Positions 11,801-18,989 of a DNA stretch of 23,576 nucleotides are shown piece after piece. Both the position numbers and the translations under genes were made by a program. Under the pieces are notes generated by a model. The model was not told the origin of the DNA and did no database searches. It worked only from the letters and a program-made list of their open reading frames with translations. The stretch comes from Plakobranchus ocellatus (taxonomy: Eukaryota > Mollusca > Gastropoda > Plakobranchidae), in NCBI GenBank assembly GCA_019648995.1, contig BLXT01007177.1, positions 1,068,456 through 1,092,031 of the forward strand, in the 5' to 3' direction. Within the stretch, counting starts at the first letter, position 1. Each line of letters starts with the position of its first letter.

Positions 11801-14800
11801 TACACTCAATCAACAATATCTTTACATCAAATGCTGCCAAATGAACTCGTATGTGTTTCAAATTCCTTGCTACAGTCTGAATGAAAGAGAGGTTTCAATT
11901 TTATGATGACGAAAACTATCTTTCACATCATTTTGATGGTTGCATCATAAAAGTCAATGGGAACAAGAAGGTTTCTTGTAAATCAAACTGTCAACATTCT
12001 TGAAAAGTAAATTTATCACAAAAAAAAAAAAAAGGATCAGTATATCACTAAAGCTCAAAATGCTCATCAGGTATGTTTTCATCCATATCATCTTAATCGC
12101 CTAATTATATTTATTACAGAAAACAAAGTGTCAGAAAAAAAAATCTCTTGACAAAACGAAAGTTTACCTGCAGGATCTGGTGTTTCCTCCTCACACAGCT
12201 GCCCTTGCCAGCCATACTGGCAGTTACAATATGTTTGCTCTTCACCAGGGCGGTACTTGCATCCACCATGTACGCATGGTAGTGTACATGCTGGTTTGTC
12301 ACATTGTATACCTCCCCAGCCTTCATAACATGCACAAACATAATGTGTTGCATCTGTTTTATTACAAATGCCATGCTTACAAAATGGCAATTCACACTGT
12401 TTGTCTGCGCATAGGTCACCTTCATAGCCAACATCACAGGTGCAATTCTTGCCATCTTTGCACATCCCATGGACACATCTAAAAGAGTTTTAAAAAGTGA
12501 ATATCTAAGAGAAAATAAATCTGAATGAAAGTAAAAGAAAAAGAGGACTCGAAGGCGAAAAAAATTAATGCATTGAATGACACATGAATTGAAAATCAGT
12601 TGACTCACATTCTAAAGATACTTTCTTCATGCACTTTTTACAAACTGTAAGGTCATAGTAAGTAAATAAATTATGTAATTTTAATGTTAAATTACTTGCA
12701 ATTAAATTTTTATTTTTTGTAAAGCATTGTCAAAAGGTAAATTTTCTTACACTATGTCTTTCTCTAGAATGAAATTTAAAAAATCCATCTCCCCATGTAG
12801 TTGGAAAGTTAAATTTCATCTGGATACAATTCAGTGTTAGAGAACAATCCTTGACAAAATAATTTTACCAAAGATCATTGCCTCTCTAGGTTCAGCATCA
12901 AGAATTACTAATTGTGTGGCAAGCTGGAAAATCCATCATATGTCACTGATTGTTAGCCTCTGTTTGAGAGGGGAAATCTCAAAGCAAAAATATCATATTT
13001 TAACACTTTGAGATTTTCACAAAAAAGGATTCCTCAATGCCATTTTCTCAGGAAAAGATGAAAATGCAATTCAGACAAGAAAGGTCCATTCCATAGGCCA
13101 AAAGCATTTGATTAATGTCATCGAACAGCATCTAAGTTCAACAGTTCATTGACAAAAGAAGGGACGGCTCCAGTGACAGTCACAGAAATCAGCCACTTTG
13201 GCTGCAGAATAAATGGTTCTACGATGCAGAACATTTGTAAACTTAAGGATACTGTTAAATGACACTTGGCTGATTCCTGTGACTATCACTGAAACCTTCC
13301 CTTTTTTGCCAATCTATCGGCAGTCTCAGTGACAATGATTCAGACATGAGATGGCAATCATAGATCACAGCTCTCACCCTCTCAACTCATTTCAAGATGG
13401 AACCATGTTTGCTTGTCCACCCTTTAAAAATAGATTTAGCTTTGCCAAGTTATTGCCAAATTGTCTACTGCACACTTTCACAAATTAAAAGAAATATTTA
13501 TTTTTCTGAAATGGGATACACACTTTTTCCTTTTGGTATACTTTTGTGGTGATGACTTTTCATAGGTGTCCAGTGTTGGCGCAATTTTGCATCCCTGGAC
13601 TTTTAATCGCATGTCAGTATTTATTATGATACCATTGGCCCTTAGTTTTGACCATTCAATTCAATTGAGAATAAAGTGTCCACTCGTTTTACTCTCCATT
13701 GCTGGCAACGCCGTCATAAAGGACAAAGTTTCCCTCGAGGTTTTTCTTAAGGCTGCATAGAGCACATGTTGTAGTTATGCGATCCAATTCTCTAAGGGTC
13801 TGCATGTCTCATCCCTATCTGTACATTTATCCTGCTGTAGTTAGGTGAAATGCAGCATAGACAGTGTTATCGTCTATGGATGATACTGCATTTCATTTGA
13901 CTATCGTAGCATAGGTGTTAACAGCTTTTTCAAGTTTCAGGATAATTATTGCACACTAAGATGTTCATCTGCACACATCATTGAACTGGAGAATGGTGAG
14001 AATAGTCTGTTAGCTGTGGCTAGCTGACCATAAAGTAAGTCCATCTTAATACACCCATCTTTCATGCCCCTTGTATGACCAAGTCTGACACACACAAACT
14101 GCTTGAAACTCCAGACAAAGTTAGGATGTCACTGCACAATAATTCTTCTACGCTGTGCCCAGAATAATTTGAGGCAGCAAACAGGGAAAGTGTTCAGATA
14201 GTTTTCTTGCTCCACATAGATGACTCATGTCTTTCTGGCATGTGAGTGTTGAAGATACAGGTCTGACACATAATATCACCTTGCTATTCTCTATGAGCCT
14301 ATTGTTTTCCCACACTAGTTTTGACGGCTTGGTCACGGTTGTTTCTGTGTCAAGCAACAGATTGCTCCAACCAAGGTGGCTAAAGTCTTCTAGCTTGCAT
14401 TATTTGGGGTAACACAGACTGATCATGAGTGAAAATCTTTTGCAGACATGAGCAAATCTGTTCCAAAGCCTTTGCAAGGTCTCTTCAATGTGTTGCAAGC
14501 ACTGCATTGTCAGCAAAGAGCATGTCTCTGATCCAAACCAAGGACACCTTGATCTTGGTTCTCAAATAGATCAGATCAAACTCTAGCCATCAAAGCTTGT
14601 GTAAAATTTATGCCATCATGTGAGAGCTGATAGTATACTTCAGGGGCTCAAAAAACATTTCAAATTTATAGCTGGGATATTAAGTACACAGCCTTGATTT
14701 ACTCTTCTGTGATGGAGCAGTTTTCACCTATTAGATGTAACTATGTTCTCTAAGTCCACCTGTAAGGAAATCACAGTACGGCTAAGCTAAGAACAGTCAA

Positions 14801-17800
14801 TCTTCACTAGGAGAGGGAAGATAATTTTTTTCTACTCATGAGAGATAGCTTTTCTCTGTGAGAGATTTTGAGAGGGCAATTTTTTTTCCTGTAACACATA
14901 AGAATACATTTTTTCAGGCATAAATTTCTAATAAAAAAAAAAATTGCCATAAACCATGAAAAAATAAAAAAGAACTTACAATCTGCCAGAAAGATAACAG
15001 TGCCTTTCTATCTCAGGTCGTAATTTGCGCTCATTATCATCATCATTGTCATCATCTATTTTTAAAAGAGCTTGTGAACCTTATTGAATAAAAAGAAAAG
15101 GAGATATTTGTAAAAGAAATAACCAAAACAATTTGATCATTTAAAATAGTATAAAATCTACATTTTATATGGACCTAGATAAATATAAAAGCTTTAAGAT
15201 TCATTTTCATGAATAAATCAACTGTTTGTTGGTGGTATGGAATACTGTCACTCAATGGACTTTCAATATTTTTTGACTCAATAGAATTACCACAGCATTC
15301 CATACCACCTCCAAGCTATCAAACTGGTATGATGGGATCTAGAGTCGTATTACATGAAAAAGAGAATGCAAAAACTGGAATTATTAATATGGAGCAGATT
15401 ACCATGAGGATAATTGCATAAGTAACAAGAAGACATATGTCTCACACCTACACTGTAGGCCATTGAGAACTAAATACAATGAAAAAAAAAATTCACAAAG
15501 AGTAACTCACATTGATTTAAAAAAAAATGTTGTCAGTGTGCACCAAGCTTTTAGACATAAATGCAGTGGTGTGGAAAAGTAAAATTACAGAAAAGAATCT
15601 TAAGCTATCTTTCTTTGTGATCTTGCAAACCTTACTGAATAAAAATTGTGATTGGCAGTTGATAAATATTTAATTAAGAGGCTTTATTCCTTTTGTTTGT
15701 ATGAGCAATAAAGCCTGCACACTACTTGGTGGCTTCCTGCTCTTTGGTCCTTATTTAGCAATGACGATGCCATTAAAACCAATACAGAAGGGTTCCTGCA
15801 GATTTCAAAGCGAGATCGCTAGCCACTGTTCCAGTAAAACCCTAAAATTTTCACTGCTTAATGGAATTCAAAGGACAAAATTCTGTTAACCTAGATTGCT
15901 CTCACTTACCATTAGACCTGTGGCATACAACACTACAGTTGTTCATGAGCTCACACATGTCATCACCAGAGCACTTCTCTTTGTGTAGTTTGCACAGATC
16001 ACCGCAAAAGAGAACTGCTAATGAGAACTAAGACAGGGATACAGAAAAATTCATCATATTCATGTGTACATTTTTATGACTTTTATATACTCCAATGCTT
16101 AAAAAAGAATTAAAAAATTCAAACTCATGTCAACCTTATGATTTCAGTTTTGCAGATTTCTTTTCCCTTGAAAAAATCTTTTTACAAGATAGTTCTACTT
16201 TCATCTTCTTCATCATCCTTTTTGGGTACTCTCTGTTTTCTCACATAGATAATCTCACATATGTATAAACAGTCTCTGGCTTTATATCCATCCCTACCTA
16301 GAGTCGGCAAAAAAGATGTGCAACTCAGCAGAAAGAGTGAAAATATTTAAAAAAAGCATAACCATGGCCAAAAATACATCTCCCAAAAATGAAATCAATA
16401 CTAACAACAACAACAACAAAAAATGTATGGATCCAAAAAAGGTTAATAAAACCATATGATGGCCAGTACTTCTATATGCATGTGAGCGTTGGACAATAAA
16501 CAAAGGCACAGAGAGAAAACTGGAAGCGGTAGAAATGTGGTTTTCATGGTGAGAAAATCATGGATGGAAAAAAATCCAATGAAGCTAAAATTGAGCGATC
16601 ATTAATGAAAACCATAAGAGAGAAGCAATTTCAATTTTATCATTATTTGCCTTCACAAGGGTTTAGAATATTTAGCAATCACAGGGAAAATAAAAAAAAA
16701 ATATGCCATACAGGAAGGCAGAGAATAACTTTCATTGAAAGTCTTTACTTATGAACAATAGCAATAGGTAGCAACAATAGCCTTATAAGGTTAACTGAGA
16801 GCAGATTTGGATGGAAGACTACGATCGCCAAGATCCATCTAGACAAAGCCTTCAAGAAGAAGACAATCACTAGAAGTAAATTTATATGAAAAATAGATTT
16901 TAACTAATAATACCATTGAATAAACAAAGAAGGAAAAAGGCACGTAATCCCCATGAAAGGATATAAGTGGATATAATAAAATTAAAACAAAAATAAATCA
17001 GAGCCCTTATAGAAACATAAAGATAAGCTAGTTTAATCGATGCAGAGTAAATTGACCAAATAACAGTTAATCTGTAACATAATGAAGTAGATATTACTTT
17101 TTCCTCCTGTATTAAAATCCTTCTGAAATACATTTTTGAATATTAATGTACCAGCTTAATAGTATAATCACTACTGACATGAGATAATTTATAGCATTCT
17201 ATGAACTATCGGCATGTCAGTTTGTGTAATCTGTGACTCAATTTTGACCGATTTCAGGACAAAAATATTACAAAAAATAGACTTACCACAGTGTGCCCAT
17301 TTGGTGGTAGAACAGGTGATGGGCTATGAACTGAAGAGACATTCTCACCATGGCCTGTGGACCCACCCTGGTTTCTAGGAAATTCAAACTTTATTCCAGC
17401 AAATGGGCTGTCCGGGTCAGTTGCACCAGTGGAATTCTGGCTTGATTCAGCGTCAGAGTTTGCGGTTTGACCGCCAAAATTGAACATAAAGCCAGGGAAA
17501 GTGTTTGGACCCGTGTTCAAGTTTGGTTTTCCAGAGTTTCCATCAGGCTCTGGCTCATTGCTATCGGGCTGACTCGCAGATTTCAACTTGAAAGTCTGAT
17601 TATCTGATTTGATAAAATAGAACAAAGTTGCAGGGTTAACTTTGGAAGACTGATTATCTGACTTGCGAGAATGGAGCAAAGTTTTAACTTTGAAAATCTG
17701 TTTAACTGATTCAATAAAACAGATCAAAGTGGCAAGTTAATGCTTAAAAGTCTGATTATATTAATCTGATTTGATAAAATGTGAGGCAAAAAATTTTTGA

Positions 17801-18656
17801 AGCAGAATAAATATATCAATTGAAATTTTCCTTATCATACATAAGCAGAAAAAAACCCCCAAACGATTTATAACACGACAAGTTTAGAGAATAGCATGCA
17901 AAAAGGTATTTTATAGCATACACTATGGTAACATTGATATCCTCATCACCTTGTGGCATTTCATTTATAACAAGACATTTTAAATACAAAATTGAATTTT
18001 TTTTTTACTATCTCATGCATGGGCGTCAATGGTCATTGCAATAGGAATAAAGTTAACTGCAATCACTGATAAGAGCTGAATGCACATGACTTGTATGAGA
18101 GTAAAAAAAAAACAAAAAAAAAAAACAACGATGATTTGTAATTACAAAGATTTTCATGATATCAATGCTGATGATAACAATCATATCACAATAAAGGACA
18201 TTCATATGACATCTTAATAATTTTCTTTTGTTTGAAATTTTTTCCATTTTCTTTTTCATTTCAGAGAACATGGCTCTGATATCCCCTTGAGGCATATTTT
18301 TCAAATACTTTTACTTAAAATAAATGTCCATACCGTTCTTGCTTCACTGCATTCACAAAACATAGAAAGAGGAAAACGCTGTTGTTTCTGAGCAGAAAAT
18401 GAAAAAAAAAAGGTCTAAGATAGGTAATATAGCGTTGCTTACTTAGAAAGTCTGGCAACCCTGATGAGCTTCCCTGAATATTGAAGGAACCTGGTACTTC
18501 AATTGGCAATGCAGCATTGCTGTCCTCTCCTGGTCGGGAAGTGGTTGATTCAGGTTCATTTGCTTCAACATCTGGCAGTTTTAGTGCGATGTTGAGGTCT
18601 TGAAGAGTGCTCCAAACTAATACTACAGTGATGGCTTGGTACAGTGAATTAATCAT
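6566..18656 (-). CDS. EGF-TIR transmembrane receptor gene (9 coding exons, 698 aa)
   Basis: Joining minus-strand exons 18656-18443, 17603-17287, 16027-15910, 15079-14980, 12478-12168, 10373-10224, 8697-8563, 7731-7556 and 7141-6566 gives exactly 699 codons including the stop; every junction keeps frame and has GT/AG ends. Predicted order: signal peptide (about 1-24), low-complexity Ser/Asn/Pro/Gly region (25-177), six-Cys module (178-217), acidic linker (225-235), three EGF-like repeats (244-345), transmembrane helix (360-383) followed by RKR, TIR domain (about 405-572), Ser-rich tail to 698. TIR boxes seen: FDAYVS (408-413), RDGAAG (442-447), NEWCRFE (475-481), FWERL (567-571). By family knowledge a TIR domain recruits TIR adaptors such as MyD88; the EGF repeats presumably bind a ligand or partner. 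It is not a Toll (no LRR) or IL-1R (no Ig). A 5' untranslated exon may lie upstream. Ligand and pathway are unknown. Confidence 0.88.
7556..7731 (-). CDS. Receptor exon 8: middle of TIR domain
   Basis: The exon is bounded by acceptor TTTAAG and donor AAG|GTAAAT. It encodes 58 codons plus the last two bases of Val449. The sequence RSETILEAVEKSRRCILLLS then YDYLNNEWCRFEYLIAQHE matches the conserved TIR core (I..AI..SR..I.VLS..YL.SEWC..E...A) and ends in the strand IIPILLDDID. Glu481 sits at the WCxxE position that aligns with the catalytic Glu of NAD-cleaving TIRs, but signalling TLRs share this residue, so enzymatic activity cannot be inferred. Confidence 0.93.
8563..8697 (-). CDS. Receptor exon 7: TIR domain start (boxes 1 and 2)
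   Basis: The acceptor is TTGTTATTCTTCAG and the donor is G|GTATGC. The exon encodes the end of Asp404 through Glu448 plus the first base of Val449. Box 1 is EFDAYVS (407-413), the classical (F/Y)DAY of TIR domains. The helix LTEADYDFVRRALQPKLEE follows, then YKIYLHARDGAAGE, the BB loop with box 2 (RDxxxG). The Pro usual in box 2 of TLRs is Ala446 here. Intron phases on both sides are 1. Confidence 0.93.
8774..8824. repeat. (TA)n microsatellite in intron 6
   Basis: A pure TA tract of about 50 bases close upstream of the exon 7 acceptor, on the intron side. It is self-complementary and probably polymorphic. Confidence 0.95.
8902..8982. repeat. (CA)n microsatellite cluster in intron 6
   Basis: CA repeats at 8902-8934, then degenerate GTGCACGC and further CACA blocks up to about 8982. 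Cys/Val-rich frames here are artefacts of the repeat. Confidence 0.9.
10224..10373 (-). CDS. Receptor exon 6: transmembrane segment
   Basis: The acceptor is CTCTTCAG and the donor is G|GTAAGT. It encodes 49 codons plus split codons (Val354 and Asp404). The stretch IIMVSVIVPVICFLAVILSG then YVLW is a strongly hydrophobic helix of about 24 residues (360-383). It is followed by the stop-transfer cluster RKR, as in a type I protein with the TIR domain inside the cell. The membrane-proximal cytoplasmic part is also hydrophobic (VIFIFKIINIF) before the acidic EDDD at the TIR boundary. Both flanking introns are phase 1, a symmetric exon that can be shuffled without a frame change. Confidence 0.92.
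10657..11040 (+). repeat. Tandem unit copy 1 (about 375 bp, ends in poly-A)
   Basis: The first of three visible copies within intron 5. It begins AAGGTAATTGAGAAATGCC and ends AATTTATCT followed by about 12 A. It aligns with copy 3 at a constant offset of 989 bases with no indels that I could see and only a few substitutions. The unit has no coding sense on either strand. TAAATTTATCTA occurs both near its start (10702-10713) and at its end (11019-11030), which may have helped the duplication. Confidence 0.9.
11041..11253 (+). repeat. Tandem unit copy 2 (lacks its first ~45 bp, runs into gap)
   Basis: It begins AAGTTTATCTC right after the poly-A of copy 1, so it lacks the first roughly 45 bases of the unit. 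It follows copy 1 at an offset of 337 until the sequence turns to N at 11254. Differences from copy 1 are isolated substitutions (for example CTCGTG for CTCATG). Confidence 0.9.
11254..11645. other. Assembly gap (392 N)
   Basis: The run of N lies inside the tandem array. It starts partway through copy 2 and ends exactly where copy 3 begins, as expected when an assembler fails on near-identical repeats. Long X-containing translations across it are meaningless. The true size and copy number are unknown. Confidence 0.98.
11646..12033 (+). repeat. Tandem unit copy 3 (full length, ends in poly-A)
   Basis: It begins AAGGTAATTGAGAAATGCC and is collinear with copy 1 to the end (GAAAAGTAAATTTATC then a poly-A run). 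Differences from copy 1 are scattered single bases, so the duplication is recent relative to the LINE copies in this window. It lies about 135 bases from the EGF exon donor. Confidence 0.9.
12168..12478 (-). CDS. Receptor exon 5: three EGF-like repeats
   Basis: The acceptor is CTTTTAG and the donor is G|GTAAAC. It encodes residues 251-353. With Cys244 from exon 4 it forms three six-cysteine EGF-like modules: Cys 244/251/256/262/264/273, 278/283/288/298/300/309 and 314/318/323/334/336/345. Each ends in the CxC...G(Y/W)xGxxC pattern (CTCDVGYEGDLC, CACYEGWGGIQC, CNCQYGWQGQLC). The short CxHGxC loops resemble tenascin/teneurin-type EGF repeats. No calcium-binding consensus (DxxE at the start, with D/N...Y/F) is obvious. 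Packing two and a half repeats in one exon with phases 2 and 1 is unlike the usual one-EGF-per-exon, phase 1-1 arrangement. Confidence 0.93.
13161..13301. repeat. Imperfect inverted repeat in intron 4
   Basis: Arms 13161-13195 and 13267-13301 are reverse complements at about 30 of 35 positions; the core is AGTGACAGTCACAGAAATC against its complement. The loop is about 70 bases. No coding sense. It could be the ends of a small foldback element. Confidence 0.75.
13845..13896. repeat. Nested hairpin in intron 4
   Basis: The outer stem pairs GTGAAATGCAG (13845-13855) with CTGCATTTCAT (13886-13896), 10 of 11 positions. The inner stem pairs CATAGAC (13856-13862) with GTCTATG (13872-13878). GATGATA is left as a bulge on one side. 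It lies just beyond the tail of the minus-strand LINE remnant. Confidence 0.7.
13930..14760 (-). mobile_element. Decayed LINE remnant (RT to C-terminus) in intron 4
   Basis: On the minus strand, frames give in order: RDMLFADNAVLATH (14530-14490), a decayed RT catalytic block (FADDAAL expected); ALEQICSCLQKIF; a thumb-region stretch around SKLVWENNRLIENSKVILC and VSSTLTCQKD (14330-14220); and near the end LGHTRGMKDGCI then DLLYGQLATANR (14083-14006). The last block is the characteristic LINE C-terminal WLGHVxRMxDGRIPKDLLYGEL. Multiple stops and frameshifts mark an old copy. It sits in the same orientation as the host gene. The RNase H and LGH-type tail differ between this copy and the LINE at 2105-3990, so they are different families. 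Confidence 0.75.
14980..15079 (-). CDS. Receptor exon 4: acidic linker and first EGF cysteine
   Basis: The acceptor has an excellent pyrimidine tract (CTCCTTTTCTTTTTATTC then AATAAG) and the donor is GTAAGT. It encodes the end of Gly217, residues 218-249 and two bases of Leu250. It contains the acidic run KIDDDNDDDNERK (223-235) and ends HCYLSGR, whose Cys244 completes the first EGF repeat. It is too short to be found by length alone, but both phases (1 in, 2 out) match its neighbours. Confidence 0.85.
15791..15843 (-). mobile_element. SINE-like fragment (A-box half) in intron 3
   Basis: On the minus strand the sequence reads GGGTTTTACTGGAACAGTGG then CTAGCGATCTCGC, like a tRNA-derived SINE head with an A-box-like TGGAACAGTGGC. 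It shares TTCCTGCAGATT and surrounding positions with the SINE at 18896-18987, also in the same orientation. The B-box half (TTGGTTTTAATGGC) is degenerate. Confidence 0.45.
15910..16027 (-). CDS. Receptor exon 3: six-cysteine module
   Basis: The acceptor is ATCCCTGTCTTAG and the donor is G|GTAAGT. It encodes residues 178-216 plus one base of Gly217. It starts with a hydrophobic run FSLAVLFCG, then has Cys185, 189, 196, 202, 208 and 212 (spacing CX3C, X6, C, X5, C, X5, CX3C). This is not an EGF pattern and I do not recognise it as a named domain. The entry phase 0 and exit phase 1 match neighbours. The hydrophobic start could alternatively hint at a second signal-like segment in an alternative transcript. 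Confidence 0.85.
16450..16870 (+). mobile_element. Decayed LINE C-terminal fragment in intron 2
   Basis: Plus-strand frames give LYACERWTINKGTERKLEAV then EMWF, the common LINE motif (Y.CE.WT......R.LEA.EMW). Further on comes GRQRITFIESL, matching the GR.R.TFIESL tail of the same element type. Stops and shifts are frequent. It is antisense to the host gene. No reverse transcriptase catalytic part is left. Confidence 0.7.
17287..17603 (-). CDS. Receptor exon 2: low-complexity extracellular region
   Basis: The donor is GTG|GTAAGT at 17287 (phase 0). The chosen acceptor is TCAG before 17603, which fits the phase 1 end of exon 1 and gives Asn72. The exon encodes residues 72-177, rich in Asn, Ser, Pro, Gly and acidic residues, with possible N-glycosylation at NQT, NST and NVS and motifs such as FPGFMFNFGG and FEFPRNQGG. 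No domain is recognised; it may be a glycosylated stalk. The start is uncertain: repeats upstream carry two more acceptors in the same phase (exon starts at 17657 and 17705) that would add 18 or 34 residues. Confidence 0.75.
17575..17785 (-). repeat. Degenerate minisatellite overlapping exon 2 start
   Basis: On the minus strand the motif AATCAGATAATCAGACTTTC and its variants recur with steps of about 60, 48 and 54 bases (TCAG positions before 17765, 17705, 17657 and 17603). Units share TTTTATCAAATCAG and CTTTGTTC-like pyrimidine stretches. The two lower steps are multiples of three and the frame stays open through three units. The furthest unit has an in-frame TAA. Confidence 0.75.
18443..18656 (-). 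CDS. Receptor exon 1: start codon and signal peptide
   Basis: The ATG at 18656-18654 opens a frame MINSLYQAITVVLVWSTLQD, a plausible signal peptide with a hydrophobic core AITVVLVW and likely cleavage near LNIA|LK. It is followed by a polar, Pro/Glu/Ser-rich stretch (EANEPESTTS, RPGEDSNAALP). The donor is CTAA|GTAAGC, phase 1. Just upstream, TTCCAGTAG ending at 18664 could be an acceptor, so a 5' untranslated exon may exist. The exon is assigned to this gene by strand, phase match and signal peptide; transcript evidence would settle it. Confidence 0.75.
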
Positions 18657-18895
18657 GGCCTGACTACTGGAACAGCTGGGAAGTCATATATATATATATT
18701 AAAAGGAAAGTCACACATACAAACATTGATTAATAAAAAGATATATGGGAATGAAGAGGGAGAAAAGGAAGAGAAATAGAACGAGCGACTGAGGCAGCGA
18801 TGTTGGAGGGGGTCTAGGGCTATTTTTTGTATTATATAGCATTTTGGCAAGTGGTCCAAGAAATCTAGGTGACCTCAAGCTCTTGGCTCCCATGA

Positions 18896-18987
18896 GTTAA
18901 AGGCGAGGGGCAGACTTGAACATGCGACTGGAAAATTCCTGCAGATTACAGAACAAACTCGCTGACCACTGTGCCACAAAGCTACCC
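18896..18987 (-). mobile_element. tRNA-derived SINE upstream of the receptor
   Basis: The minus strand reads GGTAGCTTTGTGGCACAGTG then GTCAGCGAG, with an A box TGGCACAGTGGTC at 18976-18964 and a B-box-like GTTCAAGTC at 18921-18913, about 45 bases apart as in tRNA-like heads. The cloverleaf is not intact, so it is not a tRNA gene. It points in the same direction as the receptor gene and lies about 240 bases before its start codon, so any pol III transcript would run toward the gene. Confidence 0.6.
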
Positions 18988-18989
18988 TA

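Noticed and set aside
11096-11906. Long reading frames of 133-225 residues around the N run
   Set aside because: Nearly all of their length is unknown residues from the assembly gap; the flanks are the non-coding tandem repeat.
12114-12608. Alternative minus-strand and plus-strand frames over the EGF exon
   Set aside because: They lack the EGF cysteine pattern and do not fit the splice phases of neighbouring exons.
18218-18304. Minus-strand frame YLKNMPQGDIRAMFSEMKK as an extra receptor exon
   Set aside because: The phase needed after exon 1 puts the sequence in another frame with a stop, and no good donor follows; it may be a decayed repeat.
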